Assembly (NCBI GenBank): GCA_037974665.1 | Contig: CM075782.1 | Location: 46,039,851-46,103,850, forward strand | DNA length: 64,000 nucleotides | From: Ehretia macrophylla | Taxonomy: Eukaryota > Streptophyta > Magnoliopsida > Boraginales > Ehretiaceae | Reading direction: 5' to 3' | In this document: positions 46,413 to 56,867 of the stretch, in pieces | How the letters are laid out: each line of letters opens with the position of its first letter | Position numbering within the stretch: position 1 is the stretch's first letter | Notes under the pieces: generated by a model | The model's input: the letters and a program-made list of their open reading frames with translations, nothing else | Databases searched by the model: none | Told to the model about the DNA's origin: nothing | Translations under genes and position numbers: made by a program

Positions 46413-46551
46413 GCTATGATTCAATGAAGTTTGAGGTGGGAAATAAACCAGCAAGGCGTTAGCCATTCCCCACCTCATACTTCTAAGATCGTAGGACTTG
46501 GGCAAGTTAATATAAAGAGGAAATAGATGTGATGAATAATCGATGTGGGAA
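46407..46551 (-). ncRNA. Candidate Pol III small RNA gene with USE, TATA, hairpin and T-run
   Basis: Minus strand: TTCCCACATCG (complement of 46541-46551) contains the full USE core, followed 24 bases later by TTTATATTAA (46507-46516). Transcription would start near 46485. The predicted RNA of about 75-80 nt folds into one long hairpin: GAAGT and GAGGTGGGGAA pair with TTTCCCACCTC and ACTTC across a 2x2 internal loop. It ends at a T-run (complement of 46407-46412). The 3' part (CTCAAACTTCATTGAATCAT) resembles the candidate at 10.9 kb. It does not match U6, U3, 7SL, MRP or telomerase RNA as far as I can judge. It could be an unknown small RNA or a decayed repeat. Confidence 0.45.
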
Positions 46552-46559
46552 AAACGCTT

Positions 46560-47260
46560 GATGACATGTTCTGTAGACCAAGCACATCTATGACTGCAAG
46601 AAGTGAGTTTCTTTCTCCCCTTCTTCCTCTTCTCATCTCGAAAATTGAACTTATGAAAAGAATGAAAGAGGTAGCCCCTCCAAAATGTTTAATCAAATAT
46701 AGTTTTGTAAGATCTTCAATACTAATGTTGTGCCTCACTAATTGGGTTGAACTTAACAACTCCTTGAACCTTGTTATGATAAGAACAGTTTCGTGCATGA
46801 GTATAATGAGCTGCAGCTCTTGAATGGCACATAAATCACAATATTGCTAATAATGTCATATAAAATCAAGAGAATTGGTGAGTTTAGGAATGTCATAAAG
46901 TATCAGTGCAATCTAAGTTGGAAAGTGTTATGTTAAAATCGATAAGGATCCATCTCAAGTATGAAATTTGGATATCTTGATAAAGTTATTCATAATTCTT
47001 CATAGTCTCTGATTTATTTGTCGCACATCTCAGTGCCGATTGATAGTAACAAATTTGAGTCTGCACCTTTATGTTACTGGCAATTAAGACACTAACATCA
47101 TCTGATCTCTTGCGCTACTTTTTACACACAAATATACGTTCTTTTTAGACTAAATTATTTCTCCAAGAAAAAATAAAAGATCACAGAGCACATATATGTT
47201 CTTTAGTTTCGTATTTCTTTCCTATTTAGTTATTATTAAAAAAAAATTTAAAAAATTGTT
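46560..47260. other. Spacer with one unassigned minus-strand frame
   Basis: A minus-strand frame at 46475-46798 (beginning MHETVLIITRFKELLSSTQL) and its plus-strand shadow match nothing I recognise. The rest is AT-rich. Confidence 0.3.
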
Positions 47261-47272
47261 TTATCGCCATGG

Positions 47273-47425
47273 TGTCGCCAGTTAGTTGCGACATGACAAC
47301 ATATGCTTTAATTGTTTTTTTTTTTAAATAATTTTTGATTACATAAACAAATTAAAAAATTTAAAAACGAAAAAATAGTATTTTGTCGCCGTGTCTTCGC
47401 CAATTGGCAACACATGGCGACAAAA
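47273..47425. repeat. Pair of GTCGCC palindromes
   Basis: A near-perfect 45-bp palindrome at 47381-47425 has arms TTTTGTCGCC and GGCGACAAAA and centre GCCAATTGGC. A weaker related one at 47273-47294 has arms TGTCGC/GCGACA. They are separated by AT-rich sequence. They may be the ends of a small fold-back transposon. Confidence 0.55.
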
Positions 47426-47429
47426 AGTT

Positions 47430-48119
47430 TTAATTATGTTAGAATAATTACAAAAATAACATTAAAAATTTTAAAAATGGAAAAAAAAAGTTTTCTTAGC
47501 TTTGGTATTTTACCTTTACTTTTCTAATGCTTAATGGTTAAGTTCATATTTTCTTAGCTTTGGTATTTTACACCTTAATTTTTACGATACCTTATTGGTT
47601 AAAGCACACTATTCTGAAAAAGTTTTATTGTAAAAAGATATTTGTATTTAATTAGAAATCAATAAATTTCGGCAACATTTTCTTCAAATAGTTTACTTTC
47701 AAGCAAATGAGAAGACAAGGAAAAAAAATCATAATTTTTCTTCTTTTTCATAACATATATGGACTTCAAATCCTCTGACTTGTTTTTTCACATTTAAGTA
47801 TTTCAATGAATTTATTTAACCATTCGTTTCAAATAGATTTTTGAAATATTTTTAGGAATAAACTATATTTGTAAAAGTACTAGAATGACTTTTTCTATTC
47901 ATTTTTCTTGTTTTCTAGCTACTAAAACTATAATTATCAAAGTAACTTGAATGTATTAATTTTCAGAAAACTTAGTTACTATGTACTTTTTCTCATTGAA
48001 GAAAATGTTCTTTGAAGACAATGTCCATGTTATTAAAATTATAATCGAAATGAAGATAATGTTCTTTCTTTAATTAGTTTAAAAGAAAAAATAAACAATT
48101 CATTCTTTTATTATATTTT
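47430..48119. other. AT-rich spacer
   Basis: Contains a direct repeat of 'tttcttagctttggtatttta' at about 47490 and 47550. No gene signal. Confidence 0.4.
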
Positions 48120-48490
48120 AAATTAATTTATGTGTGCGTGTGTACATATAGCTGAAGTTTGCTTAACCAAAATCATGAGATGGAAAAGTTGAAGTCGAAG
48201 TTTTGGCGTACTCGTGTATTTTTGTTGTTTTAATAAGTAAAATATGCACTCGATTGGGCCTATCCAGTTTGTTTGATTTGCTATTCGACTTATTTTATTT
48301 TGGTCTAGAGTCTGTGTTTCCTTTTGGGTTGCTCTGTCTGGCTTTTCTTGGCCCATTTTTCTGTTCATGTTTCTATGGGCTTTTGTTTTTGGGCCCATTC
48401 TTTGTACATTTTTGTCTTTTACATATGATTGATTATATGAACTACCTTCTTGACAAAAAAAACGAAAAAGAAAAAGAATAAGAATGGCCT
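48120..48490 (+). other. Possible retroposon tail
   Basis: Reads like the non-coding 3' end of a plant retroposon: 'gggcccattctttgtac', then 'tgaactaccttcttgac' and an A-rich tail near 48456-48480. Long frames on both strands here are low-complexity and do not look like real proteins. Confidence 0.3.
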
Positions 48491-48833
48491 CTTTGTATGG
48501 ATTAAATGGGTTGTCCATATGGGCTTCTTGGATCAAAAGTTCTATTCTTTCAAGTTTTGTGGACTTCTAAAACCTGGCTAAGTTTGTTCTCCCCGACCCG
48601 AGAATGATTGTTGGGATCTCTGTGTTTGATCCAAAATTGTTAGTTCAAATTACTAATAACAAACCACATCGTTAATGTATGATGGACTAGTGACCCGAAA
48701 ACTATATATATACATGAAGGACTTAGAAAGCATAGTCGAATTTAGAATATTTTCTCAATAGGAGATATAATACAATTTCAGTGAGGATGGCTAATTTTTT
48801 AACTAAACATAGATTGATTATTTTAATTTTTTT

Positions 48834-48962
48834 CTTGAAAAAAATAAAAAACATTTAATTTTTTTTGGGGGCACCCCCCCCCCCACCGGCCCTTGATTAC
48901 TTGAAAAAAATAAAAAACATTTAATTTTTTTTTTGGGGCACCCCGCCACCGGCCCTTGATTA
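48834..48962. repeat. Tandem duplication of about 65 bp with C-run
   Basis: Copies 48834-48899 and 48900-48962, each 'cttgaaaaaaataaaaaaca' ... 'accggcccttgatta'. The first has a run of 11 C where the second has ccccgcc. Confidence 0.9.
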
Positions 48963-49189
48963 GCTCCTCTAGTGCTAGGAAGTTTGCGATTGGGCCTGCA
49001 ACAATGATATTTAACATGCTACGAGCCCATAAATAAGTGTTAACCACTAGGGCTAATTGCTAATGGCACTGAATTCTGAATTGCTGATTGAGATCATTAA
49101 TTTCATTTTTACATTATTTTAGGTAATAATTCAAACAATTTTCTTTTTTTCTTTTGGCTAACGTGAGAATCTAGCGGTAAAACCCGATT

Positions 49190-49700
49190 ACCAACTATTG
49201 TAGAATGAAAGTTCAAAGAATTTACGGTACGTAATTAAATGTGATTTGATTTGATTTTAGATTCTATCTATAGCCATGGGGTAATTTCTTAAATAAGTTA
49301 TAAGCCCTTGAATTAAAATTGTGTAGCTCACTTTCTTGAATATGGACTAAATTTGTCACGCCCTGAGCCCTTCATCATTATTAAACTATTTCGCAGATAG
49401 TTTCAACGCAATATATATATATCTCTTAATCAAATTCGATACATGAACAAATTTTATACCTACATTTCAACCATTCCACCATTAAATTACCTCTTTAGTG
49501 TCAATAATTATGTATCTAGTCAAAGTCTTCTATGCATTTATTGATTTACACAACAATAACTCCCCGATTATTTAGCTTATACATGTTGAATTCTATTTTT
49601 TTTTCTATATATGAAGAAAAATTCAATTAAAATTACACTATATTAAATTCAACGTAAAATTACGATTACAAATTTTATGGTGAATTGAATTCAACGTGAC
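49190..49700. repeat. Segmental repeat plus R1 copy
   Basis: 49190-49410 pairs with 41290-41520. It is followed by R1 part a and a shortened part b to about 49700. Confidence 0.8.
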
Positions 49701-49767
49701 ACACTCGCAAAACCCCTTCCCGATTTTCGTATTAAATTGTTTACAACGCAATAAGAAATTTACAACC

Positions 49768-49891
49768 CAACATTCAATCAATTTATTGCCCCCATTTGGG
49801 TTACAAACCCACATCAACGAGCCCGGCGGCCGCCTCCTTTTAACCTGATTATTTATCAAGCTGATTGCTGTAGTAAACCTCCGATGTGGGA
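49768..49891 (-). pseudogene. Degenerate 7SL RNA gene start with USE/TATA promoter (copy G)
   Basis: Minus strand: TCCCACATCG (complement of 49882-49891), TTGATAAATAA (49849-49859), then GCCGCCGGGCTCGTTGATG, GGGTTTGTAACCC, AAATGGGGGCAATAAA. TTGTAACCC is unchanged from the plant 7SL sequence as I recall it. Close relative of copy C. Confidence 0.7.
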
Positions 49892-50090
49892 GAAAAAATG
49901 TGTCAAAATAGAGATTACCAAACTGTTGGGGTTATTTTCTAATTCTAACAAAATATACATAAATATCTTGAGCTTTTGTTTTGCTTGGCTGATTTGTGTT
50001 GAGAAGAAAGAGAAAGAAAGAGAGAAAGCCCTTTGGTTTTGGATTTTTCTTCCATTTTCAAGGAAGATCATGGGTGAATGTGCAATTTTT
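49892..50090 (+). other. Conserved plus-strand unit (third copy)
   Basis: Same landmarks as 16152-16372, ending 'gatcatgggtgaatgtgca'. Here 'atttttgg' replaces the splice-donor sequence, so this copy would not splice in the same way. Confidence 0.5.
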
Positions 50091-52465
50091 GGAGTTTAAC
50101 ATCAATTTTTTTTTCTTTTGTTTTTGTTTTTTAATGATTCCATGGCCAAGTAATAACATGATAAATGGATAGTTTTTATAACGGTTTGTGTGGTGTGGTT
50201 GTGAAAGTGGCCTAGGGTCTTGATGCGTATGAAATTTCTTTTGGAGCTTTGACGAGGTAAAGTGAGGAATAATTTTCGCCATGTCCTCTTTTGTTTAATT
50301 CTTCTTTTTCTCTTTTGAAATAATCTGATGAATTATTTTTGGATTTTGAATTCGATATTCTTTAATGCGTCACTTCTGATTGTGTGTGTATCGTGAAGTC
50401 TGATTGCCGCATCGTTTCATGGTCTCCCCAGATTTTGTAACAGAAACCTGACATCCCTTTTGCTTTGGTACAAGCTGAATTTTCTTTTGTTCCTATATTT
50501 CATTTTTGTTGATAATAGCTCTTGTATGTATATCATGAATTTCTTTGGGAAATTATTACTTAGCATAACTTTTTGGGGACTGATAATGTAGTTCGTCTCC
50601 AACTCCTGTTAAATTCACATGATTACTGTTCACAGCTGTTTTGAATTGATTTGAAATATCGTTAGATATTAAATTCAATGTTGTTGTTTTCTTTAAAAAG
50701 TTCCAAGCTTTCAATCTTCCTATGTTGAAAAGTTATTGAAATTCTATCTGTCAAGTTTATTGTTGTTACATCTTATTAATGATGAATGAATTTTATTCTC
50801 GCCTTCCAATTTTTCAGTGATCTCCATAATTGGTTTGTATCGTCCGCTTTAAGACTTTGAATTCAAGTGACTTCTCTCAATGCTTATTTTAGTGTTCTCC
50901 CTATGTGTCAATTTTTCTGATATTCCATTGTCTAACTCCTTGCCAACTTCTTTTTTGAGGTCCTTTCTTATTAAGTCTTCTCTGTTGGCCCTAAGCATTG
51001 TGTAAATTCTCATTTTGTAGTCTATTCTCATAGATCTTCTCAACGATTAGCACCGTGGGTTAAAGTTTATCTTGTGTTTTATATAGGCCTTATACCCTCA
51101 GACTGATATAGGTATTCTTATTAGTGTCTTCAAATTGTATGATTGTCTCTCCTCTCCGTCTACCTTTAGCATGTTTTGAGAGTCTGGATTCTTTGAGTTT
51201 AGTTGAGTTGAGTTTCCTGTGTTTAAAGAATTTCTTAACTTCCTTTCGTGTGCTCTGCCGTCAGTGAACAAGAGACCTCTTTTTAGTGAACATGAAACCT
51301 CTTTTAGTATTCCTCTCCCCTTTTTTAATGTGTAAATAACGTGAGTTGACTCCTGTCTTAAGTGAACTCTTGAGTATAGCTACCTCATTAGACTACTCAG
51401 AAGTGAGTCTATATTTGTTTAGCCTTGTGCTTCATTTCAGTTACCCTGTTTGCTTATTTTCTAAAGATTGATATCCATTTGGCCACTCTGTTCGCGTCTC
51501 CGTACCATGTGATCGATTCCTTATGTTAACTTTTGGTTATATCCTTTATCCATAAAACTTACTTCACCCTTTATTGCATTTCTATATCCATGTGAATAAG
51601 CTTGTGTTTAGTCATTTTAGTTACGATTACATTCTTATATCCCATATAATTTAGCTTCGTAATTTAGTCTCGCTTCCATTCTGTTTATTGTGTTAAACTC
51701 AGCTTCCTTAGTTCCCATTTAGTCTTCGACTCAATTGAATTTCTATTATTAAGTTCTTGGATGGTCCATTCTTACTATCGAGCTGGACCCTTCTATTAGT
51801 TGAGATAATGGACACAAATAATTTGATTTCTTGTTAAGCCATTTTTCCTTGTCCAAATATACCGTGCCTAGTTAATGAGTTGAGATAATGTACATGTTTA
51901 GGATCAATCAAAAATATTTACCTTTTATGCACGTGGCTTTTAGTACACCATCTTTAAAAAAAAAAAAAAAATCAATCAAAATAAAGATTATCTGTAGTAC
52001 TTTGGTTTTCTCAACTACACACGGTGAGGCTTGACTGACCTGTGTGCTCTACTATAGTTTCAATGTCCTGAGGGATTCAACTGTCCTATGATTTCATTTG
52101 ATGAATTCTGTTTTCTTTGTCAAGTTATATTGGTCACTTGTGTTGTTTGGATGTCAGGTATTTTGTTTTATGTGTGGGGTGCTTTTATTTTTCCTATCCA
52201 TGTCGATTGTTTCAATTGGGTTTCCATTTTTTTTCCCGGTTTTCTAATTATGGATGTGTGCATGTTATGTTTTGAGGTCAGAACATAGTTATTGTTGTTG
52301 TGTAAAGTCAACACTCCGCAAGCTAAATCCCTCTTTGAAGAAAACCAGGAAGTACCAAAACTGCGACATACTTTTTTGTTTAATGGTTATGTCTTCGTTA
52401 TTCACATGATGTACTGTAGTTAATTACATTTATGGCTCATTTTTCATCTGCCATTCTATTTGAAG
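50091..52465. other. T-rich intron-like sequence upstream of PRP39 exons
   Basis: About 2.4 kb of pyrimidine-rich DNA typical of plant introns. I searched by eye for earlier PRP39 exons and found none. It ends at the acceptor 'ctatttgaag' at 52465. Confidence 0.45.
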
Positions 52466-54834
52466 GTTTCTGGCAAAGTGGAAAAAGCGAGGGAAATTCT
52501 TGATCAGGCAGTTGAGAATGTACCATTGTCAAAACCACTTCTGGAGGTACTTTCTGCCTCTCTCTCTCTCTCTTTCTCTCTCACACACACATACTCACAC
52601 ACTCTCTTGTATGATCTATGTTGAAAGTATTATGTGTGTGTTGTTTTGTATTGCTTAGCTTTCCCCTATCTCCCACATTGGAAGAGAGGAGTTCTTGTAC
52701 TTGTATTATTGCCCTATAAATAAGGAAGGGGCTTAGTTTTGCTAATAGAATCAACCTATTCTTATGAAATGACTCTCTATGTCTATATCATTCAATAATC
52801 TAGTAGCCTTTTTCCACTTACGTTGGGCTTTGGGTAAGGTTGTCAGCTTGGTGTATATTCTGCAGGCTCTAATCCATTTAGAATCAATTCAGTCACTCCC
52901 AAAGTAAGTTCACTATTTGGATTCATTGGTGGAGCTAAGTTTAAATTAAAATAAATCTACCCATTTCATCTTTTTTCTTCTGATGCTTGGTCGGACTTGT
53001 TTTGACCTAGGTTTCCTAATCAGGCATTTAGGAAGGGAAGCCACAGATACAGATATACACGTGTCCTCGTCTGAAAACTCTATGGGGGCATTTTGGAATT
53101 TATATTATTATCTTTCTCTATTTGAGTATACTGTTTGTTTGTTTTATTGAAATGTTTATGGTGGCATATTTTTGCAGTTTTTGGATCTTTTTGGAGACGC
53201 ACACCTATAAAGAAGGCTGATGATCGGCATGCTAAGCTCTTCTTATGCCAGTGGAGCTCACCAAAGTCGAAGAAACACCAAGCTGAGGATGATTTGATGT
53301 CAGACAAAACTAAGCTAGCAAAGTCTGTTATTCCTTCATCCGCTTCATCTGTGATAGGTGCTTATCCTAATGCACCAAACCAGTGGACAGCAGGTTATGG
53401 TGTTCAGCCTCAAGCTTAGGCCACAAGTTGCGCAAGCTCAAGGACAGCGGTGAAATCCTGGCTATGCCCAACGGGTACATGATCTTCAAGTTACAGTTCA
53501 TTTGTTGAGACGATTTGTTTTTGGATTGTGTGCTGGTTGTCTATCAGTTATCCGATTCTATACTTCACCTATTATGCGCAGGCATGGGTATAGACATGAA
53601 CTGTATTATAAAAAGAAAGCCTTTGAGCAGCTTCCCGAGGTAAGGGTCTGAAGAAGGATTATTTTTCTTTGTTCCGAGTATTCTTCAACTCATGACCTTG
53701 TTTAGCACTAGGCAGAAGTATTATAGTTTATGACGTGGTAAAACCCGGCACCTCTGAAGACCTCTTGACATGTCTCATGTTTCTAAGCTGCTTCTCTTTA
53801 TGTATAAGGTCAAGTATGGTAAATTTGGTCATTAACTTTGCTATTGTATGACACAATGCCACATCATAATGAATCAGTTAGGGAGAAAAAGTGGAGATAC
53901 AATCCCACTAGTACAAGTTGAATTGGTCTTTTGGCTGTTCGTAACCTGGCTGCACTTTGTAGATTTATTTATGAAGTTGTGGTACTACTCGTGTTTGCAG
54001 AAGTATGCAGAGATGTTTTATGTACTTTCCTAATGTGATTATTTCCTTTTGGAACTTCTTTAGGCTGCGTATGGTGCATACAGTAGTTATGGAAGCAACT
54101 ATACCCAGCCTCAGGTACCAGCCTCCGTGCCTCAGAGTGCTGCTTATGCTGTTTATCCTCGGACCTATCCAGCCCAGGTAACTTATGATCTATCGAATAT
54201 CCATTTGTCTCGTTCTAGTTTGGATACATTTGCTGTGGGATAAATGCTTGCGGAGAATTTTATTTTTATTTTTTTGTGTTGGTCATCCATAGATAAATTG
54301 CATGATATCCAACTATGTTAAGATATATTTGATGTGTATTCACTTGTTTTTGGCCATATTCCTGAACTTTCCTATATGAACAAATTGTTGGTCCTATCAA
54401 GTGATAGAAGAGGGAAATATTAAAGACTTCCGAGTCATTGCAACTTCCTATGTACGTATGTTAAGTCATTTTGAGCATATTTCTTTGTTGTTGCATTCCT
54501 CGATAAACAAGGTTGCGTCTTGTCTAGTCTAGAGGTGACTTTTTGAGATAGAAAGTGTTTTTGAAATAGTGTTCTTGTTCTGTTTCGCCATCTTTGGTTC
54601 TGAGTGTGTCTTCAGGTGTGAGCGTGTGATCTAAAACCAAACCAAGCTTTACTTCACCAAGTGGTATCGGGTATATGGATTTGTTCATCTTGACGTATTA
54701 AATCTTGTTTCATCATATTATCAACAGGCTCTTGCCCAGCAAAGTTACACACCCGCAGCTTCAGCAGCAACGCTGACTCCAGCACAGCCAGCTGCGGCTG
54801 TTGCCCTTCAACATATTATGGTAGTTACTATTAA
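52466..54834 (+). pseudogene. PRP39: PRP39 splicing factor, decayed exons (C-terminal part)
   Basis: Exons in order: 52466-52546 (VSGKVEKAREILDQAVENVP + LSKPLLE); 52866-52903 (ALIHLESIQSLP); 53178 to about 53470 (FLDLFGDA, KKADDRHAKLFL, SVIGAYPNAPNQWTAGYG); 54064-54177 ([30 protein letters not shown]); 54728-54834 (ALAQQSYTPAASAATLTPAQ, ending STYYGSYY and TAA). Most boundaries have AG/GT. Compared with the family, the exon between SLPK and FLDLF (RIDYLDSLV...) is missing. A base is lost after GDAH, an extra base makes TAG at 53417, a Trp codon has become TGA about 30 bases later, and the last exon needs one frameshift to reach its stop. So it is a pseudogene, although exon structure is well kept. 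Confidence 0.88.
52630..52860 (+). promoter_or_regulatory. USE/TATA-like or LTR-like insert in a PRP39 intron
   Basis: Inside the short intron, 'tctcccacattgg' (about 52669) is followed about 34 bases later by 'ctataaataagg' (52711). That spacing is the one used by Pol II-type plant snRNA genes. The arrangement is also common in small plant LTRs (TRIM or Copia solo LTRs), which I think is the likelier origin. Ends not determined. Confidence 0.3.
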
Positions 54835-55339
54835 GCTTGTCAGATCATTCATGATCAATTTTGCCGCATGTTGCTATGACTCGAGCTGTACCAACGAGTT
54901 CTTTTCACTGCTGTGACGAATTTGACAAGCCATCAGGATTGTCAGTGTACTTTTTTTTTTTTTTGAAAAATGATTGTCAGTGTAGCAATATGTGATTTTG
55001 TTCGCAAGCATATCGAAGTACATGCTACATTTGTCTGCTCTCCTCTCTCTCCTCCCTCAATTCTGGTCATTTTATTTTGCAAAATATCTTTAGAGTATGT
55101 GGGATTACGCGAGCTCTTCCACACACGCACACACCCACGCGCGCGCACACTCATGTATTCCTTTTCCATGCCAAACATATTCTATTCGGTTAACTTCTTC
55201 ACGTTCATCTTTGCCGACCAGGAAAGGCCGGACCTATGTATTTGGTTGTTCAACTTCTCTAGATTTTAGTACACAAATCTAATTTTGAAGATGATGCATG
55301 ATTCAATGCTACTTTGGTCAGCCTATCTGATTTAGGGAA
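54835..55339. other. PRP39 3' flank
   Basis: Non-coding sequence after the PRP39 stop, with an A/T run near 54952 and an (AC)(GC) tract at 55120-55150. No further exon. Confidence 0.4.
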
Positions 55340-55600
55340 TTTTTTTAAAAAAACATTCGTCATTTTTATGTGGGGTTCACACGCTAGACAATCGGACAAC
55401 CTAGTAGACGTTTTTTAGATGGACGCTGATTGAGATTTTGAAACTTTCAAATATACTATAACTGCCTCCATTTGTATCAATCTGTGGTAGATTATTGTCT
55501 TTTCCGTGGAGAAGGAAGATGATTGTAAAAGATGGTGTTGTGTCATTTGCTTACACAGAATTTTGTTTGCAAAGGATAACGACAGAAATTGCTCCATTTT
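55340..55600. repeat. Dispersed repeat, partner at 15.48-15.72 kb
   Basis: See the partner copy. This copy has an extra stretch near 55520-55545 that the other lacks. Confidence 0.75.
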
Positions 55601-56199
55601 AATGGGTTAACGTAGTGGTGGAGCAATCCGAGCGTAAGTAGAAGATTTGTTTACATTTCAGGTTCAAATAAGTCAGGAAGTTAATATCTTTAGGGGCAAG
55701 TTTTGATAAATTTTGTCCCTAATTAACCTAGTATATGCCTTCTCCGGATGGAGTCAAGAGTACTAGGTGTGGCATGACTTTTCAAGGGGAGTTTCATGTC
55801 GTAAGAAAACAAGAAGAAATTGTTCTGTCTCTAAGCTAGAAGCCTGCCCAAATTTTACATGAGACAATTACTGCTACTATGTTGGACAGAAATTATCTAT
55901 TTCATTGATCTTAAGGCGTTCATATCTCTAATAGCTCTATTCCAAATTGAATATACAAAATTTGATGTTTATTTTGATAAAATAGACATTTTAAGTCATA
56001 TTTCAATTGACTTAGATGATATGTAAAACTATAAATATTTCATAAATTTATCTTTTCTCTTGGTCATTTATATACTTTTCATCGACATTCTAAAGTATAC
56101 ACAAATAAGATCATATGCCATTGACATGTATGAAACAATATGCTCGAAGAGCTAATCTTTTCCAATGCTAGTGATTGCCTTAAATTTAGTTTCAGTATT
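55601..56199. other. Spacer up to the Tat-like element
   Basis: AT-rich, no gene signal. The boundary with the LTR at 56200 is sharp in base composition. Confidence 0.5.
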
Positions 56200-56676
56200 T
56201 GTCGAGGTCGGAATCTTGACGTTGAGGTTGGGAGCTACTCTGGCCGAGCTGGACTTTTCAGGTTGGCCTGCGAGTTGAACTTTTCTGGTCGGCTACCTGA
56301 CATGCACAAGGAAAATGAAGGAAAAGGCGGGGTGATGACATGAATTTTCCCCTCGGGCGTGCGAATGATTAGTATGTCCGAGCTGGAAAGGTAGTTGAGA
56401 GCATTTAATGACGAGTTACCTCTGAAATGAAGGGCAAGAGTTCTATTTATACTAAATTCGGACCTGACAGCATTTAATGCGGTGCAGCTTTATGTCCCAT
56501 CAAGACTTTATGTCCCATCAGGGCAGCTGGCACTGAGGTCGGGGTTTTTCAGGGTCGGGGTAAAGTTGGATCAGCATCCAGGTTGGGCATTTAGCTGAAT
56601 ATGTTTGGCTTGGCTCGGATTAGCCCGCCTCAGCTCGGCGGGGGCATCTTACTTCAGCTCGGGATCCCCATTGTCA
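56200..56676 (-). repeat. Tat-like 3' LTR
   Basis: 477 bases, on the minus strand TGACAATGGGGATCCCGAGC to GACCTCGACA, with a TATA box TATAAATAG (complement of 56443-56451). Same length and family as the solo LTR at 19193-19669. The adjacent purine tract TAGGGGAGGGAT confirms this is the 3' LTR. Confidence 0.92.
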
Positions 56677-56867
56677 ATCCCTCCCCTAAGTCGAGACCGA
56701 GAGGGTGAGATCTAGATTTGAGAGTTTTTCCCGAGCTGGAGGTGCCCGACCCCGGCAGAGTGGGGATAGCCACGTTAGCGACGCATACCCTTCAGATGGC
56801 TGACACGTCACTTGGCAGTTATGACGAGACGCGACGTTTGAGATTCCCAAGGCGGTTACAGGAGTTG

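Noticed and set aside
48123-48536. 137-codon minus-strand frame and 92-codon plus-strand frame.
   Set aside because: Both come from a simple T-rich or A-rich stretch; the plus strand looks like an untranslated retroposon tail.
54942-55282. Several frames on both strands near an (AC)n/(GC)n tract.
   Set aside because: Low-complexity sequence in the PRP39 3' flank with no family match.
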